A stretch of DNA of 64,000 nucleotides, taken from assembly GCF_021391395.1 (NCBI RefSeq), contig NZ_CP090059.1, positions 186,001-250,000 on the forward strand, in the 5' to 3' direction. The notes beneath the pieces are model-generated. The model did not search any database. It had not been told where the DNA came from and was given only the letters and a program-made list of their open reading frames with translations. Positions within the stretch are counted from its first letter, which is position 1, and the number at the start of each line of letters is the position of its first letter. The stretch is from Sphingomonas cannabina (GTDB taxonomy: Bacteria; Pseudomonadota; Alphaproteobacteria; Sphingomonadales; Sphingomonadaceae). Positions 9,513 through 17,908 of the stretch are shown one piece after another. The position numbers were made by a program, and so were the translations under genes.

Positions 9513-9562
9513 AAAAAAGCCCCTGATGAGGGCCGGGCGAGCCGCCGCCCGGCGTCAGGGGC
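9511..9562 (-). terminator. Terminator-like hairpin in the trbB leader
   Basis: Read on the minus strand, the outer arms are GCCCCTGA/TCAGGGGC (9555-9562 with 9519-9526) and the inner arms GCCGGGCG/CGCCCGGC (9546-9553 with 9532-9539), followed at once by eight T residues (9511-9518). This is a textbook intrinsic terminator. Its T-run touches the apparent TTG start of trbB. It could end traG-copG transcripts, act as an attenuator for the trb operon, or both. Confidence 0.75.
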
Positions 9563-9615
9563 ACATCAAGAGAGGCAGAAAAGACCGTGCTTCAATAAGT
9601 AAATGTGGTCGTCGT

Positions 9616-9650
9616 AGTCTGGCGTAGAGATACAAGAACTGGCGTAGTCA
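9616..9650 (-). promoter_or_regulatory. Paired-repeat element upstream of trbB (copy A)
   Basis: Two TGGCGTAG half-sites (9620-9627 and 9640-9647) are spaced exactly 20 bp start to start. The 35-bp block aligns without gaps to 12157-12191, upstream of traG, with about 27 of 35 bases identical. Placement upstream of the two conjugation operons suggests a common operator or promoter for coordinated control of transfer. Which protein binds is unknown. The RHH regulator at 9653-10072 is one candidate. Confidence 0.6.
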
Positions 9651-9652
9651 GC

Positions 9653-10072
9653 TCATTCTTCTTGGAGCGGAAAGTCCTCGCCAATTTCTTGCCTGACCTT
9701 CGAACCCTTCGCGAGTCGGCGGCCGAGCGCATCCATGAAGGCGTCGTAGCGGTCGCCGCCCTGGCGACGCATCGCGGCCCGCTCGCTCTCGGGCGGCGGC
9801 GGAGTGTTCGACAGCCAGAAGCGCACGAACAGCGCGATCATCTCGACACCGATCCCCGTGTCGCGCTCCAGCCGGGTGATGCGGCGGTCCAGCTTGTCGA
9901 GACGCTTGGCGATGGCGGCCTCGCGCTGCTCGTCGGCGTCGGGCGACAGGAAGGATGCGATGGCCGCCTCGGCGATCAGCGACCGGGACTTGTCCCTGCG
10001 GTCGGCATAGGCGGCGAGCGCGCGCATCAGCTCGGGGTCAAGATAGACCGACAGCGGCGTCTTGGTGCTCAT
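9653..10072 (-). CDS. Ribbon-helix-helix (CopG-type) regulator
   Basis: This protein of 139 residues starts with an RHH DNA-binding motif (STKTPLSVYLDPELMRALAA then RDKSRSLIAEAAI). It continues as a charged helix (KRLDKLDRRITRLERDTG) and a short hydrophobic segment near MIALFVRFWL. A CopG-like gene between traG and trbB is standard for this ICE class. It overlaps the traG stop by four bases. Likely role: transcriptional control of the transfer genes, possibly at the paired repeats near 9.6 and 12.2 kb. That link is inference. Confidence 0.85.
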   Translation of the reverse strand: MSTKTPLSVYLDPELMRALAAYADRRDKSRSLIAEAAIASFLSPDADEQREAAIAKRLDKLDRRITRLERDTGIGVEMIALFVRFWLSNTPPPPESERAAMRRQGGDRYDAFMDALGRRLAKGSKVRQEIGEDFPLQEE

Positions 10073-12099
10073 AGCTCGATGCCGTCCTCGGGATCGAGCG
10101 ACGCCTGCCGGGCCACGCGCTGCATCTGGCGGCGCACCGTCGCCTGCCGCGCCGCATCGCTATCGGGGTCCGGCTCGTCCAGCTCGAACTCGTTGGCGGG
10201 CGCGGGCCGGGGCGTCGGCGCGATGTCGATGTGGGGCTCCAGCGCCGGCTCGCGGCGCAGGTCCCCGTTCGCGGCATCGTCCTCAGCACCCGCCTTCTTG
10301 GCGGCCTTTTTCTTCATCGGCTTCTTGGGCGATTCATGCTCGATCGGCTCGGGCATCGGCGGCGCCTCGATCGGCGCCAGGCCGCTCCAGTCGTCGGGGC
10401 GCGGCGGGCCGCCTCCGACATTCATGTCAGGCGGCGACATCACCCGCTGCGTGAACCGCCGGTCCTTGAAGTAGCGGGCCTTCTTTGCCCGGATCGGCGG
10501 GATGCCCGCGACCATGACGATCTCGTCGTCGGGCGGTAGCTGCATGATCTCGCCGGGGGTGAGGAGTTGGCGGGCGGTCTCAGAGCGCGACACCATCAAA
10601 TGCCCGAGCCAGGGCGAAAGCCGGTGGCCGGCGTAGTTCTTCATCGCCCGCATCTCGGTCGCGGTGCCGAGCGCGTCCGAGATGCGCTTGGCGGTGCGCT
10701 CGTCGTTGGTGGCGAAGCTCACGCGCACATGGCAATTGTCGAGGATCGCGTTGTTCGGCCCGTAAGCCTTCTCGATCTGGTTGAGGCTCTGGGCGATGAG
10801 GAAGCTCTGGATGCCGTAGCCGGCCATGAACGCCAGCGCGCTCTCGAAGAAGTCGAGTCGGCCGAGCGCCGGAAACTCGTCGAGCATCAACAGCAGCCGG
10901 TGGCGCGATTGCCGCGCCTTCAGGTCCTCAGTGAGCCGGCGCCCGATCTGGTTGAGGATGAGGCGAATGAGCGGCTTGGTGCGTGAGATGTCGCTGGGCG
11001 GCACGACGAGGTAGAGCGTGACCGGCAGCTCGCCCTCGACCAGATCCTTGATGCGCCATTCGCAGGTGCGCGTGACCTGCGCGACGACGGGATCGCGATA
11101 GAGGCCGAGGAACGACATGGCGGTCGAGAGCACGCCCGATCGCTCGTTGGCCGATTTGTTGAGCAGCTCGCGCGCGGCCGAGGCGACGACGGGATGGACG
11201 CCGGCCTCCCCCAAATGCGGCGTCGTCATCATCGCCCATAGCGTGCTCTCGATCGGGCGGCGGGGATCGGACAGGAAGGCGGCGACGCCCGCCAGCGTCT
11301 TGTCGGCCTCGGCGTAGAGGACATGGAGGATCGTGCCGACCAGTAGGGCATGGGAGGTCTTCTCCCAGTGGTTGCGCTTCTCCAGCGAACCTTCCGGGTC
11401 CACCAGCACGTCGGCGACGTTCTGCACGTCGCGCACTTCCCAGGCGCCCTTGCGGATTTCGAGCAGGGGGTTGTAGGCGGCCGACGCGCCGTTGGTCGGA
11501 TCGAACAGCAGCACCCGCGCGTGCCGGGCGCGAAAGCCGGCGGTGAGCTGCCAATTCTCGCCCTTGATGTCATGCACGATCGCCGAGCCCGGCCAGGTGA
11601 GCAGCGTCGGCACGACCAGGCCGACGCCCTTGCCGCTCCGGGTCGGCGCGAAGCACAGCACATGCTCGGGGCCGTCGTGGCGCAGGTAGTCGCGCCCGAG
11701 CCGACCGAGCATGACGCCGCTGTCGCCCAGCAGCCCAGCGGCGGCGATCTCCCCGCGCGTCGCCCAGCGCGCCGAGCCATAGGTCTCGGCGTTCTTCAGC
11801 TCGCGCGCACGCCAGACCGACATGCCGATGGCGACGACGATCGCGGCGAACCCGCCCGACACAGCGATGAACGCGCCGGTCTGGAATATCTCCGGCGCGT
11901 AGGCGTCAAACGAAAACCACCACCAGAAGAAGGCCGGCGGCGGATAGATCGGCCAGTCGCCGAGCATGAACCAGGGCGCCCCAAGCTGGGGCTGATAGGC
12001 GAGCGCTGCGGCCGTCCATTGCGTCGCGGCCCAAATGGCTGCGAGCACGATCAGGAAGACCGTGAAGACCTGACCCCAAAGGATTTTGGTTGCCGACAT
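10069..12099 (-). CDS. traG: TraG/VirD4-type coupling protein
   Basis: This ATPase brings the relaxase-DNA complex to the mating channel, 676 residues. N-terminal membrane helices (VFLIVLAAIWAATQWTAAAL and a second near residue 75) are followed by the TraD/G ATPase domain with Walker A APTRSGKGVGLVVPTL and Walker B LLLMLDEFPALGR. The C-terminal tail is charged and Lys-rich (KKPMKKKAAKKAGAED). It overlaps the RHH regulator gene by four bases. The start at 12099 lies about 60 bp downstream of copy B of the paired-repeat element. Confidence 0.96.
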   Translation of the reverse strand: MSATKILWGQVFTVFLIVLAAIWAATQWTAAALAYQPQLGAPWFMLGDWPIYPPPAFFWWWFSFDAYAPEIFQTGAFIAVSGGFAAIVVAIGMSVWRARELKNAETYGSARWATRGEIAAAGLLGDSGVMLGRLGRDYLRHDGPEHVLCFAPTRSGKGVGLVVPTLLTWPGSAIVHDIKGENWQLTAGFRARHARVLLFDPTNGASAAYNPLLEIRKGAWEVRDVQNVADVLVDPEGSLEKRNHWEKTSHALLVGTILHVLYAEADKTLAGVAAFLSDPRRPIESTLWAMMTTPHLGEAGVHPVVASAARELLNKSANERSGVLSTAMSFLGLYRDPVVAQVTRTCEWRIKDLVEGELPVTLYLVVPPSDISRTKPLIRLILNQIGRRLTEDLKARQSRHRLLLMLDEFPALGRLDFFESALAFMAGYGIQSFLIAQSLNQIEKAYGPNNAILDNCHVRVSFATNDERTAKRISDALGTATEMRAMKNYAGHRLSPWLGHLMVSRSETARQLLTPGEIMQLPPDDEIVMVAGIPPIRAKKARYFKDRRFTQRVMSPPDMNVGGGPPRPDDWSGLAPIEAPPMPEPIEHESPKKPMKKKAAKKAGAEDDAANGDLRREPALEPHIDIAPTPRPAPANEFELDEPDPDSDAARQATVRRQMQRVARQASLDPEDGIEL

Positions 12100-12156
12100 G
12101 GCACCGAGGTCGATGCGTACCGGACATCAAATCAAGTCACTGTTATTGTTGAGGGA

Positions 12157-12191
12157 AGTCTAGCGTAGAAATACAGGGAGTAGCGTAGTTT
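12157..12191 (-). promoter_or_regulatory. Paired-repeat element upstream of traG (copy B)
   Basis: Two TAGCGTAG half-sites (12161-12168 and 12181-12188) are spaced 20 bp apart and embedded in a 35-bp block that matches 9616-9650 without gaps. It lies 58 bp upstream of the traG start. Two-turn spacing suits a dimeric regulator or paired binding sites. See copy A. Confidence 0.6.
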
Positions 12192-12287
12192 AGTCTGCTA
12201 TGTTTTCGACGGTGATCGATTGAACGGTCCCGTATGTCGCGCGCTATCAGAGCGGACAGATCGAGAACAAGGTGCTTTACCAACCAG

Positions 12288-12330
12288 AATGGGTATGATA
12301 CCCGATCCAAGTTCGGGCATCATACCCGAA
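12288..12330 (+). promoter_or_regulatory. Tandem operators of the MerR-methyltransferase-PIN operon
   Basis: Two near-identical palindromic sites sit 24 bp centre to centre. The first contains GGGTATGATACCC (12291-12303, centre 12297). The second is TTCGGGCATCATACCCGAA (12312-12330, centre 12321). Both share a GGGTATNATACCC-type core. They end about 10 bp before the start of the MerR-like gene, so autoregulation by that protein is the simplest reading. Confidence 0.65.
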
Positions 12331-12340
12331 CCGGAGAAAA

Positions 12341-12865
12341 ATGGTGCGTCTAATCGGATCGCGGGATGTCCTGAAGCTGACCGGGCTTTCGGCTGATCAG
12401 CTGCGCGAATGGACCGTGCGGCGCAGGCTCATTCATCCGGACGTCCCGGCATCACGCCAGGGTCAGCAGGCTCAATTCGGCTGGCAGACAGTGCTGTTGC
12501 TCCGGCTCGCCGTCGTTATGCGCAGCCGGTTCCATGTCGAACTCCAAGTCCATCGCGACCTGCTGCTTCGCGCACGCGAGCTATTGAACGGCCGGTCCTT
12601 TCCGGGCCTGTGGAACCACCGGCTCGTTATCTTTGGACTCGATAGCTGTGCGCTGCTCGGTGGTAGCGATCCGTTGCCGGCCGACCAGGATGCAATCCTG
12701 CTTCGGCTCAACGCCCATCTTGAGGCGCTGTCGCAGGGCTTCGGCGTCTCCGAGCCGATCGCGCAACTCCCTCTCTTTCCGGCGGTGGGATTGCGCCGAA
12801 GCGAAGCGCCGGCTGACGCAGAGGGCGGCATCATGCTGCGCACTGCCGAAGGTGACGCGGCGTGA
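12341..12865 (+). CDS. MerR-like winged-helix regulator
   Basis: This protein of 174 residues has an N-terminal MerR-type helix-turn-helix (GSRDVLKLTGLSADQLREWT, then a wing with RRRLIHPDV). The remaining 100 residues show no domain I recognise and lack the metal-binding cysteines of classical MerR sensors. A GGAG ribosome site precedes the ATG. Two matching palindromes lie directly upstream. Its stop overlaps the GTG start of the methyltransferase gene. Likely role: autoregulator, and possibly the silencing or antitoxin partner of the cassette (inference). Confidence 0.7.
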   Translation: MVRLIGSRDVLKLTGLSADQLREWTVRRRLIHPDVPASRQGQQAQFGWQTVLLLRLAVVMRSRFHVELQVHRDLLLRARELLNGRSFPGLWNHRLVIFGLDSCALLGGSDPLPADQDAILLRLNAHLEALSQGFGVSEPIAQLPLFPAVGLRRSEAPADAEGGIMLRTAEGDAA

Positions 12866-15369
12866 CCGCGCTCGCCAGAATCGAAGCGGGACTGCGTGCG
12901 ATCGGCTATCGACCGGAATCGCTCATCCACGACTATAGCTTCGCCGATGTGCTGTCGGAGGCGGGCGAGGAACAGTGCGTCGCACTTGCCGCGTTCACAC
13001 AAGTTCCCGAATCCTATCGCTCGGCCGCCTTTGGCGTGATTACCGGCACGCACGATGCGGACGCCGTGCTACGCCGCCGGGCGCTCGGTGCGCCGATCTT
13101 GTTCTCGATCAGCCCTGAAGATGTCGGGGTCTGGCGGGTCGGCGCGGAAGGCAAGCCACGTCTGAGCGAACGGGTTCCGCTCGACCAGCTGGACGCGCTG
13201 TTCGAGCGCAATGCCGACAATTGGAACCCACACGCGGTTCACCGCGCCAAGTCGCTGGCCCAGACCCAGACGGCCTATCAGCTCGACTTCGTCGATCTGG
13301 GACTGATGCCGGCGATCGAACATGAGATCGAAGTGAAGCTCGATCGGCTGCTCGGCGAAGTCATTGCCCAACTGCTGTCCGGGATCGACGATCCGCAACG
13401 CGAAGAAGCGGTTTTCCGCACCACCTTCAGGCTCCTTGCCGCCAAAATCCTGATCGATCGCCAGCATCCTGACGCGACATCATGGACCCATGCGCCGGTG
13501 CGCGATGTGCTCGCCGGCATCGAGACCTATTATCATCTCGATCATATGCTGCGGCCCGCGGTCGATGCCCTTCCGTCGTCGGCCGTGGAGACTGCATGGA
13601 CGACGCTTCGCGGCGCCATCACCTTCCGGAACATTTCGTCGGACAGTTTGGCATTCGTTTACGAAAACACGCTGGTGACGGCTGACACGCGCAAACGCTT
13701 CGGCACGCACTCTACCCCCAGACAAGTGGCTGAATATGTCGTTGGCCAACTCGATCTCGGCCGCTTCGATCTTGAGGACATAACGATCTACGAGCCGTTC
13801 GCTGGCGCGGGTATGTTCCTCGTCGCGGCACTGCGGCACCTGCGCGATCAGCTTCCCGATACGCTCACCGGCGAGGAGCGGCACGCTTTTCTCGTCAAGC
13901 GGATCAGCGGTGCGGAACTCGACAGCTTCGCCTGTGAAGTCGCGACGCTATCGCTGATCCTTGCTGATTACCCCAACGCAAATGGCTGGAAAATCGCATC
14001 CAAGGACTTGTTCGAGAAAGACGCGCTTCGAGCAGATGCCGCTGGCAAGCGCATCGTCCTGTGCAACCCACCCTGGGAGGACTTCGACAGCGAAGAGCGC
14101 CAGCGCTATCCCGAGATGGCGGCAAAGTCGTTCTCGAAGCCGATGGCGGTGCTGCGGACGCTCATCGAAGCCAAGCCCCAAGCGCTGGGTTTCGTTTTGC
14201 CGCAAGGCTTTCTCCGCCAGAAGCAATATGGCGAACTGCGCCAGCTGCTCGCTGACACATATGACCGGATCGAGCTGACATCGCTTCCTGACCGCATCTT
14301 TCAGCGTGCCGGGCTGGAGGCGGCCGTGATCATCGCCACCGGCCAGCGCGACGCTGATGCGAAGAATCTTCCGAGCCAGTTGCGCTCCGTCGAAGTCACC
14401 GACCGAGGCCGTCCGGATTTTCTCATGACGGGTAAGGTCACCACCGAGCGCCGCCGCACCAAGCTGGTATGTTCGGGGGACCTTTGGATTGGTGCGCTCG
14501 ACGAGGTCTGGGAATATCTGGCGGACTATCCCGTGCTTGGTGGTCAAGCCGAAGTTCATCGCGGCCTTCAGTGGATCAGCCAGTCTGCCGGCTGGAGCGC
14601 AGTTCCTCGGGAGGGCTTTGCCAGAGGAATTTTCAAGCCCGCGGACTCGCTTCTTCAATTTAGTATCACCACGACCGGCTTCGTCGATATGCGCGAGGAA
14701 TCCGCATATCGGTTCGGTCCACTCACGCGCGCCTGGGACAAACCCAAAATACTGGTCAACGTGGCGCGCCGGTCGCGTGGCCCCTGGCGGCTGGATGGCG
14801 CGCTAGACGCGAGCGGGCTCGTGCCGTCGCAGGCGTTCTTTGGCATCTGGCCGACCACATCAGACCTGCCAGTGGAAGCGATCGAAGCGCTGATCAACAG
14901 CCCGCTGGCGAGCGCCTTCGTCCTCGAGCGGGCCTCGAACCAGCATCTCACCAATGTTGTTATGAAGCAGCTGCCGTTGCCAAAGCGGGGCGCGCTTGGT
15001 GACGTGGTCGCCGCAGTGTGGCGCTACCGCGACGCGCTTGGCGCCGCCGCAGCCCATGCGCTACGCACGCCCGAGATCGACGAGCGGTTGGAAGGGTTGC
15101 TGATCGATATCGACGCGCAGCTCTTGAAGGCCTTCGATCTGCCTCCTCGTCTGGAGCGACGATTGCTCGAAGCGTTTCGTGGACATGAAGCTGAACGGCG
15201 TGTCGCACATACCTTCAAGGGCTGGTTCCCAGAGGACTTTACCGCCTACCTCCCGCTGCACGAATATGTCGGCCCGCTGCTACGCGAAAACACTGGCGCC
15301 TGGGCGCTCGAAGTCTTCACGCCGGCACCGGAGCACGAGGTTGAGCGGCTCAGGCGCTACGTCCAGTAG
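12862..15369 (+). CDS. Eco57I-like N6-adenine DNA methyltransferase
   Basis: This protein of 835 residues begins at GTG, overlapping the previous stop (GTGA). The SAM-binding motif I is YEPFAGAGMF at 310-319, and the catalytic motif IV is NPPW from Asn402, the signature of gamma-type N6-adenine methyltransferases. About 300 residues precede the catalytic core, and roughly 300 follow, probably a target-recognition and helical region. I see no clear PD-(D/E)XK nuclease triad in the N-terminal part, so a combined type IIG enzyme is possible but unsupported. It is coupled to a MerR-like gene upstream and a PIN ribonuclease three bases downstream. Confidence 0.8.
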   Translation: MTALARIEAGLRAIGYRPESLIHDYSFADVLSEAGEEQCVALAAFTQVPESYRSAAFGVITGTHDADAVLRRRALGAPILFSISPEDVGVWRVGAEGKPRLSERVPLDQLDALFERNADNWNPHAVHRAKSLAQTQTAYQLDFVDLGLMPAIEHEIEVKLDRLLGEVIAQLLSGIDDPQREEAVFRTTFRLLAAKILIDRQHPDATSWTHAPVRDVLAGIETYYHLDHMLRPAVDALPSSAVETAWTTLRGAITFRNISSDSLAFVYENTLVTADTRKRFGTHSTPRQVAEYVVGQLDLGRFDLEDITIYEPFAGAGMFLVAALRHLRDQLPDTLTGEERHAFLVKRISGAELDSFACEVATLSLILADYPNANGWKIASKDLFEKDALRADAAGKRIVLCNPPWEDFDSEERQRYPEMAAKSFSKPMAVLRTLIEAKPQALGFVLPQGFLRQKQYGELRQLLADTYDRIELTSLPDRIFQRAGLEAAVIIATGQRDADAKNLPSQLRSVEVTDRGRPDFLMTGKVTTERRRTKLVCSGDLWIGALDEVWEYLADYPVLGGQAEVHRGLQWISQSAGWSAVPREGFARGIFKPADSLLQFSITTTGFVDMREESAYRFGPLTRAWDKPKILVNVARRSRGPWRLDGALDASGLVPSQAFFGIWPTTSDLPVEAIEALINSPLASAFVLERASNQHLTNVVMKQLPLPKRGALGDVVAAVWRYRDALGAAAAHALRTPEIDERLEGLLIDIDAQLLKAFDLPPRLERRLLEAFRGHEAERRVAHTFKGWFPEDFTAYLPLHEYVGPLLRENTGAWALEVFTPAPEHEVERLRRYVQ

Positions 15370-15372
15370 CGG

Positions 15373-15870
15373 ATGGACACCTATCTGCTCGATACGAACC
15401 TTGTGTCCGTGCTCTATGACGCGCGGAGGCCCAATCATATCGCCGTCCGCCAGGCAGTCGCCGACTTACCGGCGCAAGCCGCGCAGCTCGTATCGGTAGT
15501 AACGGTCGGCGAGCTCAGGTTCGGGTTAGCGCTCGCGCGCGCCGCAAGCCAGCCGCTCACGCACATTGAAGCGTGCCTCGTCAGCACCGAGGCACACCCG
15601 TTGGCCGAAGTCACACGGCACACGGCAGATGCCTTCGCGACCGTTAAATCGAGCGTCGCGCTGGCGCGGATCGACATCAGGCGCCGTATTCCACGCTGGG
15701 TCGAGGCCTGGACCGATCGTGTGAGCGGCCAGCTTCTGCAGATCGATGAGAATGATCTCTGGATTGCGGCACAAGCGCTTGAACGAAACTATGTCGTCGT
15801 CACCTCCGACCGGGATTTCACTCAAGTGATTGCGCCGGTGGTTCCGGACCTTCGCGTTCTTCTCGTCTGA
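15373..15870 (+). CDS. VapC-like PIN-domain ribonuclease
   Basis: This protein of 165 residues carries the PIN acidic set: Asp7 in LLDTN, Glu47 in TVGELRFG, Asp128 in DLW, and Asp146/Asp148 in TSDRDF. PIN proteins of this type cleave RNA, often tRNA, as VapC toxins. No VapB-like antitoxin gene of usual size sits beside it. Instead it follows the methyltransferase after three bases, in the same operon as the MerR-like protein. An effector role linked to methylation status is conceivable but not shown. Confidence 0.82.
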   Translation: MDTYLLDTNLVSVLYDARRPNHIAVRQAVADLPAQAAQLVSVVTVGELRFGLALARAASQPLTHIEACLVSTEAHPLAEVTRHTADAFATVKSSVALARIDIRRRIPRWVEAWTDRVSGQLLQIDENDLWIAAQALERNYVVVTSDRDFTQVIAPVVPDLRVLLV

Positions 15871-15918
15871 GCGACTCCTTCTTTTGCTTCAGCTCGCTCT
15901 CGGCCCCAAACCCTTCCG

Positions 15919-17649
15919 CTAAAGGCCCAGCCCTCGGCCGCGCCCGAACGACCAATCTACCCCGCCGCCCGTACGCATGACGCCGGAGATGTGCTTGCCG
16001 ATCTGGCGGTCGAGCGAGGGCGACCAGGGCACGAGCTGGAAGCTCAGGCCATTGTCGATCATGGCGAAGCGCCCCGAGGCGAGCGTGATCCGCTGGCGCA
16101 CCGTGCCCGCGACATACTCCCCGGCCTTGGACGGCGCGTGCGGCTGGCCGATCTCGGCCGACAAGTCCTTGGCGGCCGCGTCCAGCTCGCGGCGGCGGAG
16201 CGTGTCGAGCAGGTTGCGCGCGAAGATGATCCGCTGTCCCTGCCGCCGCGCGAGCCCCTCGTCGGCGAGATGCTCGGCGCGGGCCTCCATCGCGGCGCGC
16301 ACTTCGGTCCCGAACCCGCCGCCGAGATCATGGCCGTCGCCTGACAGGTTGCGCCGGTCGAGCCAGGTCGCACCCGGCGCGCGGACCTGCGCCTCAAGGT
16401 CCATGTCGGAGCGCACGGCCAGCGCCACCCGCTGCCGGCCTTTCCGGTCCTCGAAGCGGCGCAGCTCGACGATCGCGCCGGGCCGGCAATCGCCGGTCGC
16501 CTCGATGTCGGGAAGCTGGACATGGTGGGTGCGGCCGTCGATCCCGTCCACGATCGCATAGGCTTTGCCGGTCAGCTCGTCATGCAGGCCGCGATCGACC
16601 AGCCGGCCGATAACGGGCTGAGCGGGATCGGCGTCGAGGACATAGCTGCCGGCGCCCCGGTCGATGCCGCGGTCGCTCATCGCCTTGTGCATTCGCTTGA
16701 TGATGTCGTCGCGCTCGCCGAGTTCGCGCAGCGCCGCCTGGGCATCGCCGGCCAACGTCCACTGGCCGGGCGCGATCTCGCTGGCGAGGCCGAGCCGCTC
16801 CAGCTTGCGCAGCCGTCCCATCCTCAGCACATGGTCGCCGTCCGGCCGGACGCTGGGCTCGGGCGCCATGTCGATCAGGCCGTTGCGCTGCATGGTCCGC
16901 GACAGGTCGCGGTCGATCTCGGTCCAGCGCTCGGCTTCGATCTGCCGCTCCAGCGATTGCCGGATTTCAAGGTCGGTGCGCGGGCCGAGTTCTTGGGTGA
17001 CGATCTCGCGCGCCTGCGCCCGCATCCCTTCGCGGATATAGTCGCGCGAGATGATGAGGTTCTGCCCGTCCTCGCCGACGCCCCGCACTATGATGTGGAT
17101 GTGGGGATTGTCGGTGTTCCAGTGCTCGACGGCCCGCCAGTCCAGGCGGGTGCCGAGATCCTTTTCCATGCGGGTCATCAGCTCGCGGGTGAAACCCTTG
17201 AGGTCGCGCATCTGCTCGGCATCCTCGGGCGAGACGATGAACCGGAAATGATGCCGGTCGTCCTCGCAGCGGGCGGCGAACTCGTTGCGGTCGAGGCCGT
17301 CTGCGTCGGCGCCGAACAGCACGCCCCGCTCGCCGTCGCGGGTGACGCCATCGCGTTGCAGGTAGTTGAGATGAGCCGCGAGCGAGGCGCGGCCGCCATG
17401 CCGGACCACGCGCGCCTTGACGATGACCTGGCGCGATCGGTGGCCGAGCCGATGGGTCGCGCGGACGCTCGCCACGCGGCCCCGACCGAAGGTCGAGCGG
17501 CCCGGCGCGACGATCTGGCCGCGGCGCGAGACATGGCCGCCGGCCCGCTGCGCGGCGGCGAGCGCTTGGACGATGATCGGCAGCGCCCGCTGGCTACCGC
17601 GCGAGCGGATACGGCCTGGCCGGAGGCGGAAATCGTCGTCGCGGCTCAT
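15919..17649 (-). CDS. DUF3363 relaxase / mobilisation nuclease
   Basis: This is the DNA-nicking protein that initiates conjugative transfer, 576 residues. The start at 17649 (MSRDDDFRLRPGRIRSRGS) was preferred over an upstream ATG because this basic N-terminus is typical. The relaxase domain includes HFRFIVSPEDA and the metal-binding histidine motif NPHIHIIVRG. The C-terminal half is DUF3363-like, ending with GGGVDWSFGRGRGLGL. The upstream interval carries four copies of a CCGCACANTGCGG-like motif, as expected for oriT. VirD2-like relaxases use an N-terminal tyrosine; I did not assign one. Confidence 0.9.
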   Translation of the reverse strand: MSRDDDFRLRPGRIRSRGSQRALPIIVQALAAAQRAGGHVSRRGQIVAPGRSTFGRGRVASVRATHRLGHRSRQVIVKARVVRHGGRASLAAHLNYLQRDGVTRDGERGVLFGADADGLDRNEFAARCEDDRHHFRFIVSPEDAEQMRDLKGFTRELMTRMEKDLGTRLDWRAVEHWNTDNPHIHIIVRGVGEDGQNLIISRDYIREGMRAQAREIVTQELGPRTDLEIRQSLERQIEAERWTEIDRDLSRTMQRNGLIDMAPEPSVRPDGDHVLRMGRLRKLERLGLASEIAPGQWTLAGDAQAALRELGERDDIIKRMHKAMSDRGIDRGAGSYVLDADPAQPVIGRLVDRGLHDELTGKAYAIVDGIDGRTHHVQLPDIEATGDCRPGAIVELRRFEDRKGRQRVALAVRSDMDLEAQVRAPGATWLDRRNLSGDGHDLGGGFGTEVRAAMEARAEHLADEGLARRQGQRIIFARNLLDTLRRRELDAAAKDLSAEIGQPHAPSKAGEYVAGTVRQRITLASGRFAMIDNGLSFQLVPWSPSLDRQIGKHISGVMRTGGGVDWSFGRGRGLGL

Positions 17650-17908
17650 GCCGGGACAGGCCGCAATGTGCGGCAAACCCTGCGCGCTGCTGGTTTCCAG
17701 CCAGCGCCGCACAGTGCGGGATTTCCGCACACATTGCGCAGCAATGCCCGAAAGCCTTGAGAATCAAGGCCACAACCGAGGCGCAGGGGCTCCGCACATT
17801 GCCGCCCTTTATCTTGCCCTCGACCTTCCCCCTTCAGAAAGACAGCCCTGCTCCCTTCCGGCGCTGCGAAAGCCTGCGCCGAAACCCGCCAGAGCGCGCG
17901 AAAGCCGC
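17650..17908. other. oriT-like repeat region upstream of the relaxase gene
   Basis: This interval without a gene carries four related motifs. CCGCAATGTGCGG (17661-17673) is the reverse complement of CCGCACATTGCGG. CCGCACAGTGCGG (17707-17719) is a perfect inverted repeat, and CCGCACACATTGCGC (17725-17739) and CCGCACATTGCCG (17792-17804) complete the set. Dense inverted repeats just ahead of a relaxase gene are typical of oriT and relaxase-operon operators. No nick site could be recognised by eye. Confidence 0.5.

Noticed and set aside
12862..13700. Possible nuclease domain in the N-terminal part of the methyltransferase
   Set aside because: A PD-(D/E)XK triad could not be assembled with plausible spacing, so a type IIG enzyme is not claimed.
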